Assembly: GCA_024711025.1 (NCBI GenBank) | Contig: JANJTP010000053.1 | Span: 1-51,480, forward strand | Direction: 5' to 3' | Length of the DNA stretch: 51,480 bases | DNA from: Solirubrobacteraceae bacterium | GTDB taxonomy: Bacteria; Actinomycetota; Thermoleophilia; Solirubrobacterales; Solirubrobacteraceae | In this document: in pieces, positions 16,127 to 24,871 of the stretch | How the letters are laid out: every line of letters begins with the position of its first letter | Numbering within the stretch: the first letter of the stretch is position 1 | Notes under the pieces: generated by a model | Database searches by the model: none | The model's input: only the letters and a program-made list of their open reading frames with translations | What the model was told of the DNA's origin: nothing | Program-made: the position numbers and the translations under genes

Positions 16127-17157
16127 CGATGCTTGCCGATGCGCCCGCCGGGCGTACCCCGATCGAGACCGCCTCGATGACCTATCGCGAGGCGCTGCGG
16201 ATGGCGCTGCGCGAGGAGCTCGCCGCCGACGAGCGCGTCTTCATCATGGGCGAGGAGGTCGGCGTCTTCGACGGGGCCTACAAGGTCACCGCGGGACTGC
16301 TCGCCGAGTTCGGCGCCGATCGCGTGCGCGACACCCCGATCAGCGAGGAGGGCTTCGTCGGCGCCGGTGTCGGCGCGGCGATGCTGGGCGAGCGCCCGGT
16401 CGTCGAGATCATGACCCTCAACTTCCTGCTCGTGGCGATGGACCAGGTCGTCAACCACGCGGCGAAGATCGGCGCGATGTTCGGCGGCCAGCTCCGCTGC
16501 CCGCTCGTCATCCGCACGCCCAACGGGGCCGGCAACCAGCTCACCGCGCAGCACTCGCAGAGCTTCGACCAGTACTTCGCGCACGTCCCCGGGATGAAGG
16601 TCGTGGCGCCGGCCAGCGCCACCGACGCCAAGGGGCTGCTCAAGAGCGCGATCCGCGACGACGACCCCGTGCTCGTGCTCGAGAACCTGCGGCTCTACAC
16701 CGAGAAGGGCGACGTGCCGCTCGACCCGAGCCACACCACGCCGATCGGTCTGGCGCACGTGGCCCGCGAGGGCTCCGACCTGACGATCGTCTCGCACTCG
16801 TACGCGACCGTGAGGGCGCGGCAGGTCGCCGAGCGGCTGTCGGCCGAGCACGGCGTCGAGGTCGAGGTCGTCGACCTGCGCTCGTTGCGCCCGCTCGACG
16901 TCGAGACCGTCGCCGCCTCGGTGTCCAAGACCGGCCGCGCGCTGTGCGTCGAGGAGGGCTGGGCGACCTACGGCGTCGGCGCCGAGCTCGCGGCGCGCAT
17001 CCAGCACGCGTGCTTCGACGACCTCGACGCCCCGGTCGAGCGACTCGGCATGGCCGAGGTGCCGCTTCCGTACGCGAAGAACCTCGAGACCGCCGCGCTG
17101 CCCAACGCCGGGCGGATCGAGCGGGCGGTCCTGCGGATGCTGGGGCTGGCACGATGA
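16123..17157 (+). CDS. pdhB: Pyruvate dehydrogenase-type E1 beta subunit
   Basis: The 344-residue partner of E1 alpha has the transketolase-like pyrimidine domain (TYREALRMALREELAADERV, FIMGEEVGVFDGAYKVT, and DTPISEEGFVGAGVGAA). The C-terminal domain shows EVVDLRSLRPLD and VEEGWATYGVGAE. The length is normal. It is joined to both neighbours by 4-base ATGA overlaps, which implies balanced translation of the E1 heterotetramer. As with E1 alpha, an acetoin or branched-chain substrate remains possible. Confidence 0.88.
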   Translation: MTMLADAPAGRTPIETASMTYREALRMALREELAADERVFIMGEEVGVFDGAYKVTAGLLAEFGADRVRDTPISEEGFVGAGVGAAMLGERPVVEIMTLNFLLVAMDQVVNHAAKIGAMFGGQLRCPLVIRTPNGAGNQLTAQHSQSFDQYFAHVPGMKVVAPASATDAKGLLKSAIRDDDPVLVLENLRLYTEKGDVPLDPSHTTPIGLAHVAREGSDLTIVSHSYATVRARQVAERLSAEHGVEVEVVDLRSLRPLDVETVAASVSKTGRALCVEEGWATYGVGAELAARIQHACFDDLDAPVERLGMAEVPLPYAKNLETAALPNAGRIERAVLRMLGLAR

Positions 17158-18458
17158 CCGAGATCGTCATGCCGCGCCTGTCCGACTCGATGGAGGAGGG
17201 CACGATCATCCGCTGGCTTCGGTCCGACGGCGACCGGGTCGAGCGGGGCGACGAGCTCGTCGAGATCGAGACGGACAAGGCCACGATGACCTACGAGGCC
17301 GATGCCGAGGGCCTCGTTCACATCGTCGCCCGCGAGGGCGACACGCTGCCGGTCGGCACGCTGATCGCCCATCTCCTCCTGCCGGGCGAAGCGACTCCCA
17401 CCGACGGTGGCGCAGAGGAGCCGGCCCGTGCTTCCGGGACCGGCTCCGACGACGGGGGCGGGCCGGCCACTCCTTCCTCGGTCGGCCCGCCCCCCGTCGT
17501 CGTCTCGAGCGACGGCCCACCGGCGACCGGCGAGCGTGTGAAGGCTTCGCCGCTCGCGCGTCGGTTGGCGCGCGAGCTGGGCGTGGAGCTGACGGGCCTG
17601 GCGGGAAGCGGGCCGGGCGGGCGGATCGTCAAGGCCGACGTGCAGAGCGCCGCGAGCCGCGCACTGACCACACCCACGCCCGCTGCGGCAGCGGCGGTCG
17701 CGGCTACGCCTGCTCAGGCACCCACCGCGCCCGCACCGGCCGCTGCGCCGGCGGGTGATGGCGGGACCGCCAAGGGCCACGTCACGATCACCGAGCCGAC
17801 CCGCACCCAACAGCTGATCGCCCGGCGCATGGCCGAGAGCCGCGCCACGATCCCCGCATTCACCCTGCGCACCAGCGTCGACATGACCGACGCCGTCGCG
17901 TTGCGCACCCAGCTCAAGCAGGCCGGCCACCAGCCGCTACCCAGCTACAACGACCTCATCGTCAAGGCCACCGCCCTGGCGCTGCGCCACCATCCGCTCG
18001 CCAACAGCAGCTACAAGGACGGACGCTTCGAGACCTACTCGCGCGTCAACATCGGCATCGCCGTCGCCACCGAGGACGCCCTCATCGTCCCCACGATCTT
18101 CGACGCCGACCACAAGACCCTGACCCAGATCGGCGAGGAAGCCCGCCGCCTGGCCGAGCGCGTACGCGAAGGCACCATCACCCCACCTGAGCTCTCCGGC
18201 GCCACCTTCACCATCAGCAACCTCGGCATGTACGCCATCACCGGCTTCGAAGCCGTCATCAACCCCCCACAAGCCGCCATCCTCGCCGTCGGCAGCATCC
18301 AACAACGCCCCACGAACCACAACGGCGAAATCACCCTGCGCCACCAGCTCGACCTCGCACTCTCCTGCGACCACCGCATCCTCCACGGCGCCCCCGCAGC
18401 AGAGTTCCTGGCGCAGATCAAGCAGACGCTCGAGAACCCACTCGCACTCGCACTCTGA
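17154..18458 (+). CDS. Dihydrolipoamide acyltransferase E2
   Basis: The 434-residue protein has one N-terminal lipoyl domain (lipoyl Lys42 in ETDKATM), an Ala/Pro-rich linker, a peripheral subunit-binding domain (about 125-165, KASPLARRLARELGV), a second flexible linker, and a C-terminal catalytic domain. The catalytic His407 lies in SCDHRILHGAPAAEF. The usual HxxxDG motif is HxxxHG here, so the Asp is replaced by His411. The gene overlaps E1 beta by 4 bases. No lipoamide dehydrogenase (E3) follows, so E3 must be encoded elsewhere. Confidence 0.9.
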   Translation: MTEIVMPRLSDSMEEGTIIRWLRSDGDRVERGDELVEIETDKATMTYEADAEGLVHIVAREGDTLPVGTLIAHLLLPGEATPTDGGAEEPARASGTGSDDGGGPATPSSVGPPPVVVSSDGPPATGERVKASPLARRLARELGVELTGLAGSGPGGRIVKADVQSAASRALTTPTPAAAAAVAATPAQAPTAPAPAAAPAGDGGTAKGHVTITEPTRTQQLIARRMAESRATIPAFTLRTSVDMTDAVALRTQLKQAGHQPLPSYNDLIVKATALALRHHPLANSSYKDGRFETYSRVNIGIAVATEDALIVPTIFDADHKTLTQIGEEARRLAERVREGTITPPELSGATFTISNLGMYAITGFEAVINPPQAAILAVGSIQQRPTNHNGEITLRHQLDLALSCDHRILHGAPAAEFLAQIKQTLENPLALAL

Positions 18459-18528
18459 GCCACAGGCCCACCCAAAGGCGAGGGTCGCCGGTCGCCGAGC
18501 CCGCAGGCCCCAGGCCGGCGCTCAGCGC

Positions 18529-19722
18529 TCAGCGCTCGTCGCGAGGGAGCGACAGCGTGAGCGCGAGCCCGACGAGCGGGAAGAGCGCGAGGACCAGGAG
18601 GACCGTCGTGAGGCTGGTCGCGTCCGCCAGCAGGCCGAGCAGAGCCGCGATCACGCCACCCGCGCCGATCGCCGCACCCAAGGTGACGCCCGAGGCGAGC
18701 CCGATGCGGCTCGGCAGATACTCCTGCCCGAGCAGGACCGTCGTCGAGAAGCTGCCGACGGTGAAGAAGCCGAGGACGGCCATGAGGACGAACGACATGG
18801 CCGGCCCTGAGACGGGCAGCAGCAGGATCGGCGGCGTGAGCGCCGCCATGCAGCCGACGAGGACCGCCCGGTTGCCGATTCGCTCGGCGACCCGCCCGCC
18901 GACCAGCGTTCCGATGGCGCCCGCGACGAGGAGCACCGTCAGCGCTGCGCTCGCGGTCGCGGTCGAGACGCCCAGCCGGGCGATCAGGAGCAGGGGCACG
19001 AAGGCCTGCAGCCCGAAGTAGACGACCGAGCGGAGCCCGGCGATCGTCGCCACCTGTCGGAACGGGCCCCAGCGGTCCGCGGCGCGACGTCCCCCCCGTG
19101 CGGCGCCCGACGGGTCGCGCGGCCGCAGGTCGTTCAGGCGGGGATGGTCGATGCTCAGCCAGACGGCGGCGATCGCGGGCAGCACGAGCAGGCCCAGCGT
19201 GCCGTGGAAGCCGAAGAGCAGGACCAGCGGGGTGACGAGGATCGGGCCGAGCGCGAATCCGACATTGCCGCCCACCGCGTAGAAGCTCATGCCGGTGGCG
19301 CGCCGCTCCCCGGAGGCGAAGTTGGCGAAGCGCGCACCCTCCGGGTGATAGGCGCCGACGCCGAGGCCGGCGAGCATGACGGCCAGGAAGGTGAGGGCGG
19401 GAGTGCCGGTGAAGCCCGCCGCGGCGATGCCCAGACCGCCCACGACGAGGCTGCCGGGCAGCATGCCGGGAAAGGTGCGGCGATCGGCGATGTGACCGAA
19501 CAACGGCTGGATCAGTGACGAGGTGATCGTCACCGCCAGGATCAGCGCCGATGCCGCCGCGATGCTGTACCCGCGCTGATGGACGAGGAACGGGATCAGC
19601 GCCGGCACCGCGCCCTGACAGGTGTCGACGCACATGTGACCGAAGGACAGCGCGGAGATGCTGCGTCTGTCGACGCCTGCCGGCCAAGCGGGAGCGGCGA
19701 TCGTGTTCACGGGGCCGTCCAT
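18529..19722 (-). CDS. MFS transporter, fosmidomycin-resistance-like
   Basis: The 397-residue protein has about 12 predicted membrane helices. It begins with SALSFGHMCVDTCQGAVPAL, which resembles the Fsr-type MFS start (GHxxxDxxxGxxPALxP). It also has GHIADRRTFPGML and AYHPEGARFAN, both characteristic of that subfamily. It probably exports small molecules by proton antiport; the substrate is unknown. ATG 19722 precedes the first helix by about 20 residues. It lies downstream of modABC on the same strand but is separated by 113 bases containing a hairpin, so it may be its own unit. Confidence 0.82.
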   Translation of the reverse strand: MDGPVNTIAAPAWPAGVDRRSISALSFGHMCVDTCQGAVPALIPFLVHQRGYSIAAASALILAVTITSSLIQPLFGHIADRRTFPGMLPGSLVVGGLGIAAAGFTGTPALTFLAVMLAGLGVGAYHPEGARFANFASGERRATGMSFYAVGGNVGFALGPILVTPLVLLFGFHGTLGLLVLPAIAAVWLSIDHPRLNDLRPRDPSGAARGGRRAADRWGPFRQVATIAGLRSVVYFGLQAFVPLLLIARLGVSTATASAALTVLLVAGAIGTLVGGRVAERIGNRAVLVGCMAALTPPILLLPVSGPAMSFVLMAVLGFFTVGSFSTTVLLGQEYLPSRIGLASGVTLGAAIGAGGVIAALLGLLADATSLTTVLLVLALFPLVGLALTLSLPRDER

Positions 19723-19759
19723 GATCGCAGGCGCGTTCGCCGTCGCGTGGCCGGCGGGT

Positions 19760-19788
19760 GCCCGATCGGCGACGCAGATCGCCGGGGC
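19760..19788 (-). terminator. Stem-loop between modC and the MFS gene
   Basis: CGGCGA (19767-19772) pairs with TCGCCG (19779-19784) across a 6-base loop, extended by GCCC/GGGC with a 3-base bulge. It lies downstream of modC and upstream of the MFS start, and could end the mod transcript or act as a leader. No U-run follows. Confidence 0.35.
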
Positions 19789-19835
19789 CCGACGCCGGTC
19801 GCCGGATCGCGGGCCGCCTCCGCTCCCCCTCCATC

Positions 19836-20927
19836 TCAGAGCTTCAGCAGCCGCGTGGCCGCCGCCTTCCAGCTCGCGACGACGGCCATCCCCGGCGCCA
19901 GCTCGAGATCGCGGGCCGCAGGCGCGGTGACCTCGGCCGTCAGCGGCTGCGGGGCGGCGAGGCCGACCCGGACGCGGTTGCCGAGGTGCGTGACCGATGT
20001 GACCTCGACCGCCAGCCGGTTCTGCGCCGACCCGCCGCGTCCGTCGTCGCCGCGAGCCAGGGCGATCTCCCAGGGGTAGACGCTGGCGGCCACCGGGCCC
20101 GACCCCGGGTCGGTGCTGAGCAGCTCGCCCCCGCCGTCGATCACGACGTGCGTGAGGCCGTCGGCGCCCGGCGCCGCCATGCCGGTCAGCACGACGGCAC
20201 CGGTGAAGTCGGCGACGAAGGCCGACGCCGGCGAGGCGGCGAGATCGGCGGCCGTCCCGTGCTGGATCACGCGGCCGCCGTCGATCACGCCGATGTGATC
20301 GCCGAGCAGCGCGGCCTCGGTGAAGTCGTGCGTCACGAGCAGCGCCGGCACGCCGGTCTCGCGCAGCACGGACGCCAGCTCGCGCCCGGCGGCGGCCCGC
20401 GTGCGGGCGTCGAGCGCCGAGAGCGGCTCGTCGAGCAGCAGCGCGTGCGGCCGCGGCGCCAGCGCCCTCGCCAGCGCGACCCGCTGGCGCTCGCCGCCCG
20501 ACAGCGTCCGCGGGTGAGCGTCGGCGAGGTGCGCGACGCCGAACAGATCGAGCAGCTCGTGGGCGCGTCGGCGGCGCTCGGCGCGCGGCAGCTCGCGAAG
20601 CCCGTAGGCGACGTTGCGCCAGGCGCTCAGATGGCCGAAGAGCGCGTAGTCCTGGAAGACGTAGCCGCAGCGTCGGCGCTCGATCGGGACGTCGATCCGC
20701 CGCTCCGTGTCGAGCCACGTACGCTCGCCGCAGGCGACGTGCCCGTGCCGAGGTCGCACGAGGCCGGCGACGACCCGCAACACCGTCGTCTTCCCCGCCC
20801 CCGACGGTCCCGCGAGCACCAGGCAGCGGCCGGCCGGCGCCTCGAGCGCGACGTCGAGCTCGAAGCGCCCGAGGACGAGCGAGGCGTCAACGCGCAGCAC
20901 GCGCACCGCCCAGCCACGAGGAGCCAC
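19836..20927 (-). CDS. modC: Molybdate ABC transporter ATP-binding protein
   Basis: The 363-residue protein has an ABC ATPase domain with Walker A GPSGAGKTT, Q-loop FQDYALF, signature LSGGERQRVALARAL, Walker B ALLLDEPLSALD and the switch His in VTHDF. A C-terminal TOBE-like region (about 290-360, EVTSVTHLGNRVRVGL) matches molybdate importers. The frame starts at GTG 20927, overlapping modB by 41 bases. GTG 20906 or 20900 would trim an unconserved N-terminus and may be the real start. A sulfate or tungstate role is possible, but modB, modA and the TOBE regulator support molybdate. Confidence 0.87.
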   Translation of the reverse strand: MAPRGWAVRVLRVDASLVLGRFELDVALEAPAGRCLVLAGPSGAGKTTVLRVVAGLVRPRHGHVACGERTWLDTERRIDVPIERRRCGYVFQDYALFGHLSAWRNVAYGLRELPRAERRRRAHELLDLFGVAHLADAHPRTLSGGERQRVALARALAPRPHALLLDEPLSALDARTRAAAGRELASVLRETGVPALLVTHDFTEAALLGDHIGVIDGGRVIQHGTAADLAASPASAFVADFTGAVVLTGMAAPGADGLTHVVIDGGGELLSTDPGSGPVAASVYPWEIALARGDDGRGGSAQNRLAVEVTSVTHLGNRVRVGLAAPQPLTAEVTAPAARDLELAPGMAVVASWKAAATRLLKL

Positions 20928-21696
20928 TCAGCAGCCGGACCGCGAGCAGCAGCGCGGCCGACATCCCGACGAGCACCGCCGACAGCGCCAGCGCGCCGGT
21001 GAAGTCGGTCGAGAAGCGCTCGTAGATCGCGAGCGGCACCGTCTGCGTGATGCCGCGGAACGAGCCGGCGAACATGAGCGTCGCGCCGAACTCGCCGAGC
21101 GCCCGCCCCCATGCCAGCGCGAGGCCCGCGACCAGGCCGCCGCCGGCGCCCGGGATCGCGACCCGCAGGAACGTGCGAGCCTCGCCGGCGCCGAGCGTGC
21201 GCGAGGCGTCCAGCCACGAGCGGTCGACCGCCTCGAACGCCGCCTGCGCCTGGCGCACGTAGAAGGGGGCGGCGACGAACGTCAGAGCCACGACGACGCC
21301 GGCCGTCGTCAGCACGAGCTGCAGGCCCGCGTCCTCGATCAGCCCGCCGAGCAGCCCGCGCGGACCGAGCGCCGCCAGCAGGCCGATGCCCGCGACGGCG
21401 GGCGGCAGGACGAGCGGCAGCTCGATCACCGTCATGAGCGTCGATCGGCCGCGGAAGCGACGGGTCGCCAGCAGGTAGGCGGCCGGCGTTCCGACGAGCA
21501 CGATGACCGCCACGGCGATCGAGCTGCACAGCAGGCTCAGCCGCAGCGCCTCGACGGCGCCCTCGTCGCCGAGGCTGCGAACGAGGTCCAGCGGGCCGGC
21601 GTCGACGAAGATCGCCACGACCGGCAGAGCGAGGAACACGACCGTCAGCGCCAGCGCACCGACGAGCAGCGCCCGGAACCAGGCGGGGCCGCTCAC
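20887..21696 (-). CDS. modB: Molybdate ABC transporter permease
   Basis: The 269-residue membrane protein has about six helices and the cytoplasmic EAA loop LDASRTLGAGEARTFLRVAIP, followed by GLALAWGRALGEFGATLMFAG, as in ModB. It forms the membrane channel for oxyanion uptake with modC. The GTG start at 21696 overlaps the modA stop by 4 bases (GTGA), so the three genes form one operon in the order A-B-C. Confidence 0.9.
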   Translation of the reverse strand: MSGPAWFRALLVGALALTVVFLALPVVAIFVDAGPLDLVRSLGDEGAVEALRLSLLCSSIAVAVIVLVGTPAAYLLATRRFRGRSTLMTVIELPLVLPPAVAGIGLLAALGPRGLLGGLIEDAGLQLVLTTAGVVVALTFVAAPFYVRQAQAAFEAVDRSWLDASRTLGAGEARTFLRVAIPGAGGGLVAGLALAWGRALGEFGATLMFAGSFRGITQTVPLAIYERFSTDFTGALALSAVLVGMSAALLLAVRLLSGSSWLGGARAAR

Positions 21697-22526
21697 GACG
21701 GCGGCGGCGGCGGCTCAAAGCCGGCCGCCCGCAGCGCCTCCTGCCCGCCGCCCGAGACGAGCCCGTCGATGAACGCCTGGGCCTGCTCTGGCCGGCGCGT
21801 GCCGCGCACGACCGCGGCGCCGTAGGCCACGGCGGGCTGCAGCTCGGCGGGCAGATCGATCGCGACGAGCCGCCCGCCGCTCGCGCGCACGTCGCTGACG
21901 TAGACGAATCCTGCGTCCACGGCGCCCTGGGTCAGCTTGCCGACGATCCCCGCGACGTCCGGCTCCTGCGAGCGCACGTTGGCTAGGACACGCTCGCGCA
22001 GAGCGTTCGGCAGCCGTCCGAGAACGGTCCGCGTGTACGCGCCGATCGGGACGCCGGGGGCGCCGATCGCGATGTCGACGCCCGGGCGTGCGAGGTCCGC
22101 GAGCGCCCTGACGCGACCGGGAGCACCGCCGCTCTCGGAGGACGGCACCGCGAGCACGAGCCGGTTGCCTGCGAAGACGACGGGTCGCTCGACGAGCCCC
22201 TTCGCGTAGAGCTGCTCGGGGAGCTTCGTGTTCGCCGCGGCGAACACGTCGGGCCGCACCCCCTGCTCGATCTGGGCGGCGAGCTCGTCCGAGCCGGCGA
22301 ACGAGAACCGCACGTCCGCAGAGTCCAGCCGCTTGGCGTAGTCGGTGAACGCGCTCTTCAGCGATGACGCCGCCGAGACGACGAGCCGCGGCTTGGCTTC
22401 GGTCGCCCCGGTCGCGGCGCCACCGCCGCAGCCGGCGATCGCCACCAGGCACGAGATCGCCAGCGAGGCCACCGCCAGCCGCGAGCGCGTGCCAGGCGCG
22501 GATCGAACCGAGGTTCGGGACCGCAT
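21693..22526 (-). CDS. modA: Molybdate-binding lipoprotein
   Basis: The 277-residue extracytoplasmic binding protein has a lipoprotein signal (LAVASLAISCLVAIAGC, acylated Cys33). The mature protein starts its fold with LVVSAASSLKSAFTDY, the ModA oxyanion-binding strand-loop. Later come FSFAGSDELAAQIEQG and GAVDAGFVYVSDV. It captures molybdate (or tungstate) and hands it to modBC. ATG 22526 is used; ATG 22544 is an in-frame alternative. It lies 62 bases downstream of the HTH-TOBE regulator on the same strand. Confidence 0.88.
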   Translation of the reverse strand: MRSRTSVRSAPGTRSRLAVASLAISCLVAIAGCGGGAATGATEAKPRLVVSAASSLKSAFTDYAKRLDSADVRFSFAGSDELAAQIEQGVRPDVFAAANTKLPEQLYAKGLVERPVVFAGNRLVLAVPSSESGGAPGRVRALADLARPGVDIAIGAPGVPIGAYTRTVLGRLPNALRERVLANVRSQEPDVAGIVGKLTQGAVDAGFVYVSDVRASGGRLVAIDLPAELQPAVAYGAAVVRGTRRPEQAQAFIDGLVSGGGQEALRAAGFEPPPPPS

Positions 22527-22588
22527 GCCGAGGTGCCGCCCCATCCTGACCCGAGTGCGTACGGACGTGTCGCGGCGTGCCCGACCGG

Positions 22589-22987
22589 TCACGCCACGTC
22601 CCCCGTGCCCCGCTCGATCATCACCGATGTCGCCTTGACCGCCGCCGTCGCGCGCATGCCGGCCGTCAGCCCGAGCTCGTCGACCGCGTCGCGCGTGACC
22701 GCGGCCGTGATCCGGTGCGGGCCCGCCTCGATCTCGACGAGCGCCATGACACCGTCGACCTCGACCGACCGTACGATCCCGGGGAAGCGATTGCGCGCCG
22801 ACAGCCCGTCGCCCGGCCCCTGGCGCGGCGGCCGCGCGGTCAGCCGCTCGACCTCGGAGCGCGGGACACGCCGGCGGTTGCGCTCGTCGCGGGTCGTGCG
22901 CAGCTTCCCGTCGCGGTCCCAGCGGCGCAGCGTGTCGACGCTGACACCGACGGCGCGCGCGGCCTCTCCCAGCGGAAGATCGGTCAT
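22589..22987 (-). CDS. HTH-TOBE (molbindin) transcriptional regulator
   Basis: The 132-residue protein joins a MerR/excisionase-like helix-turn-helix (residues about 1-55; LPLGEAARAVGVSVDTLRRW, then RRVPRSEVERL) to a TOBE/Mop domain (about 68-130; RNRFPGIVRSVEVDGVMALV). TOBE domains bind molybdate, so this is probably the molybdate-responsive regulator of modABC, which follows on the same strand. It is smaller than E. coli ModE and differently built. ATG 22987 lies just after an AT-rich near-palindrome (22992-23008). Confidence 0.8.
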   Translation of the reverse strand: MTDLPLGEAARAVGVSVDTLRRWDRDGKLRTTRDERNRRRVPRSEVERLTARPPRQGPGDGLSARNRFPGIVRSVEVDGVMALVEIEAGPHRITAAVTRDAVDELGLTAGMRATAAVKATSVMIERGTGDVA

Positions 22988-22991
22988 GCCT

Positions 22992-23008
22992 GTGCACCAT
23001 ATAGGCAC
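22992..23008. promoter_or_regulatory. AT-rich imperfect palindrome upstream of mod regulator
   Basis: GTGC and GCAC (22992-22995, 23005-23008) flank CCATATAG-like sequence in the divergent 102-base interval between the regulator and the DUF1622 gene. On the minus strand it gives TATATG about 10 bases before the ATG at 22987, so it could be a -10 element of a leaderless transcript and/or an operator. Confidence 0.35.
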
Positions 23009-23089
23009 GACCGCCGACATGACGTCTCGTGCATGGGCATTTACAAGGATCGCGATCGCACGAGGCTGGGCGGCGTTACGTTCTCCCCG

Positions 23090-23458
23090 ATGACCTACGA
23101 GGAGACGATCTCCGACGTCGTGAAGGTCGTCGAGGCGTGCGGCGCGGGGATCATGATCCTCGGCGGCCTCGGCGCGTTCCTTGCCGCCGCTCCACGCGCG
23201 CTGCGAGCCGGGACCAGGTCCGGATCCTATGACGATCTCCGCCGCAACCTCAGCCGGGCGATCCTGCTCGGGCTGGAGGTGCTGATCGTCGCCGACATCG
23301 TGCGGACGATCGTCGTCGACACGACGCTCGAGAGCGTCGCGGTCCTCGGCATCATCGTCGTGATCCGGATCCTGCTCAGCTTCTCGCTCGAGGTCGAGAT
23401 GGACGGCGTCTGGCCCTGGCGTCGCCGCCGCCAGGCGCGCGAGGAGACGATCCCCTAG
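23090..23458 (+). CDS. DUF1622 family membrane protein
   Basis: The 122-residue protein has three likely membrane helices: about 15-35 (GAGIMILGGLGAFLAA), 56-76 (AILLGLEVLIVADIV) and 83-101 (VAVLGIIVVIRILLSFSL). The DLRRNLSRAILLGLEVLIVADI stretch, with charged residues before a helix, matches the DUF1622 pattern as I know it. Function is unknown. It is divergent from the mod regulator and convergent with nothing close. ATG 23090 gives the usual family length. Confidence 0.75.
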   Translation: MTYEETISDVVKVVEACGAGIMILGGLGAFLAAAPRALRAGTRSGSYDDLRRNLSRAILLGLEVLIVADIVRTIVVDTTLESVAVLGIIVVIRILLSFSLEVEMDGVWPWRRRRQAREETIP

Positions 23459-23607
23459 AGGGTCGGGCGGAGCACGACGGCGCCGGGGACGATGAGCGCC
23501 GGCTTCCAGGCGCTCCGGGCTGGATCGTCGGCTTCGCGATCAAGGCCTTTATCGCTGTACGCGAGCTTGCCGACGCGCCTCGACACGTTTGCGGCATCCT
23601 TGACGGC

Positions 23608-24237
23608 ATGCCGCGGCAGAACCGCGTTACGCCACTCGGCGACATCATCGCCGATCCGGCGCGGGGGCTCGTCTTCGGTAACCGGGGATGCCTGCACGAC
23701 GACGAAGGTCGGATCCGCCGACGCCACGCCGGCCGCGCGTGGATCGCGTGTCGGCTTGACTTCAAGGACCGCCGCCGTGCGCTGATGCAGCCGGGGCGAT
23801 ACACGGAGCTGTTCTTCCTGGACGACGCGACGGCGCTGGCCGCAGGACATCGGCCATGCGCGGAGTGCCGTCGCGAGGACTACCGCCGCTTCATCGCACT
23901 GTGGCCCGGAGGCGACTCGGAGCGCCCGTCCGCCGCTGCCGTCGACGCCCGGCTCCACGAAGAGCGGCGCACCGACGCCGGCACGCAGCACCATCACGAG
24001 CGCGCCCTCGACGACCTCCCCGACGGCGTGTTCGTCGTCCGCGGCGACGCACCGTGGCTCGTGCACGGTCGCGAGCTGCTGCGCTGGACACCGGCTGGAT
24101 ACACAGACGCCGTGTCCCGGCCTTCCGGCAGCCAGGCCGTCGTGATCACGCCCCCGTCGGTCGTCAGCGTGCTGGAACGGCGATGGCGCCCGACCCTCGT
24201 CTCGTTTCTTCACCCGTCTGCCGAGACCGACGGCTGA
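23608..24237 (+). CDS. Conserved cysteine protein with Ada-like zinc-site pattern
   Basis: The 209-residue protein has no assigned function that I know. It contains GNRGCLHDDEGRI, WIACRLDFK, and then TELFFLDDATALAAGHRPCAECRREDYRRF. The last segment resembles the AxxAGxRPCxxCRP half of the Ada-type zinc-binding domain. With the two earlier Cys residues (about 28 and 48), four Cys could form one metal site. No catalytic module or membrane segment is visible. ATG 23608 begins MPRQNRVTPLGDIIADPARG, typical of the family as I remember it. It may be DNA- or metal-related, but this is inference. Confidence 0.65.
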   Translation: MPRQNRVTPLGDIIADPARGLVFGNRGCLHDDEGRIRRRHAGRAWIACRLDFKDRRRALMQPGRYTELFFLDDATALAAGHRPCAECRREDYRRFIALWPGGDSERPSAAAVDARLHEERRTDAGTQHHHERALDDLPDGVFVVRGDAPWLVHGRELLRWTPAGYTDAVSRPSGSQAVVITPPSVVSVLERRWRPTLVSFLHPSAETDG

Positions 24238-24871
24238 TCGGCGCGCAAGGTGGCGCCGTCCCGTTCGGGTTGAATGGCGCCGGCCGATGCCGGGTCCGAC
24301 CGAGCGAGTCCGCTCGCAGCTTCGCCCCGCAGAATCCGACGCCTTGCGGGCTCTGCGGAGCGGTTCGCTGTGGTTCGCCCTACTGGGCGTATCGGGGCGA
24401 TCCCTTCAACTCCGACCTCCGACGCCTTGATTGCTGAGGTGCTAGATGCTGCCGTGCTCCCGAGTGTGCTGCAAGGCCGTCGGGCGTTCCGGCTGACGTG
24501 CTCCCCATAGGCAGGCCGAGAGTTCAACTCGAGTTGGCGAGGCCTTCAGCAGCAGGAACGTCTTCGCTCGGTACGCCCCCATCGAGGAGAACCGTGCGAC
24601 GCGGGCCGTTCGCGACATGCCGTCGGCAATGCCACGACGGCGGAAGACGTCACGTGCTGTCGCTTCCACGCGAAAGCGCTAGCGCCATAACGAACGCTAC
24701 GGCTTGGTGGGGTTCGGACCCCTTCGGCTCACGACGTTGGCTGCCACCGGACCGTCATTGGGGCGGCCGTCTCCACGGCTCGTCTGGGCGTCTTGTGCCC
24801 GCGCCCGTCCGCAGTTAGCGAGTGACCCGCGGTAGCCGGTCTTTCCGCAGTTGCCCAAGGACGGACTGCCG
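24238..24871. other. Gene-poor interval, 634 bases
   Basis: No convincing coding frame is seen between the convergent genes. A 7-base inverted repeat, CCGCAGA (24327-24333) / TCTGCGG (24352-24358), and a GCCC-TACT-GGGC mini-hairpin near 24377 are the only structures noticed. A T-arm-like GGGGTTCGGACCCC around 24714 lacks any tRNA body. The interval opens the accessory-looking region. Confidence 0.5.

Noticed and set aside
24700-24740. Possible tRNA or attachment site (GGGGTTCGGACCCC)
   Set aside because: No acceptor, D or anticodon arms can be built around it, and no matching repeat was found at the other side of the region.
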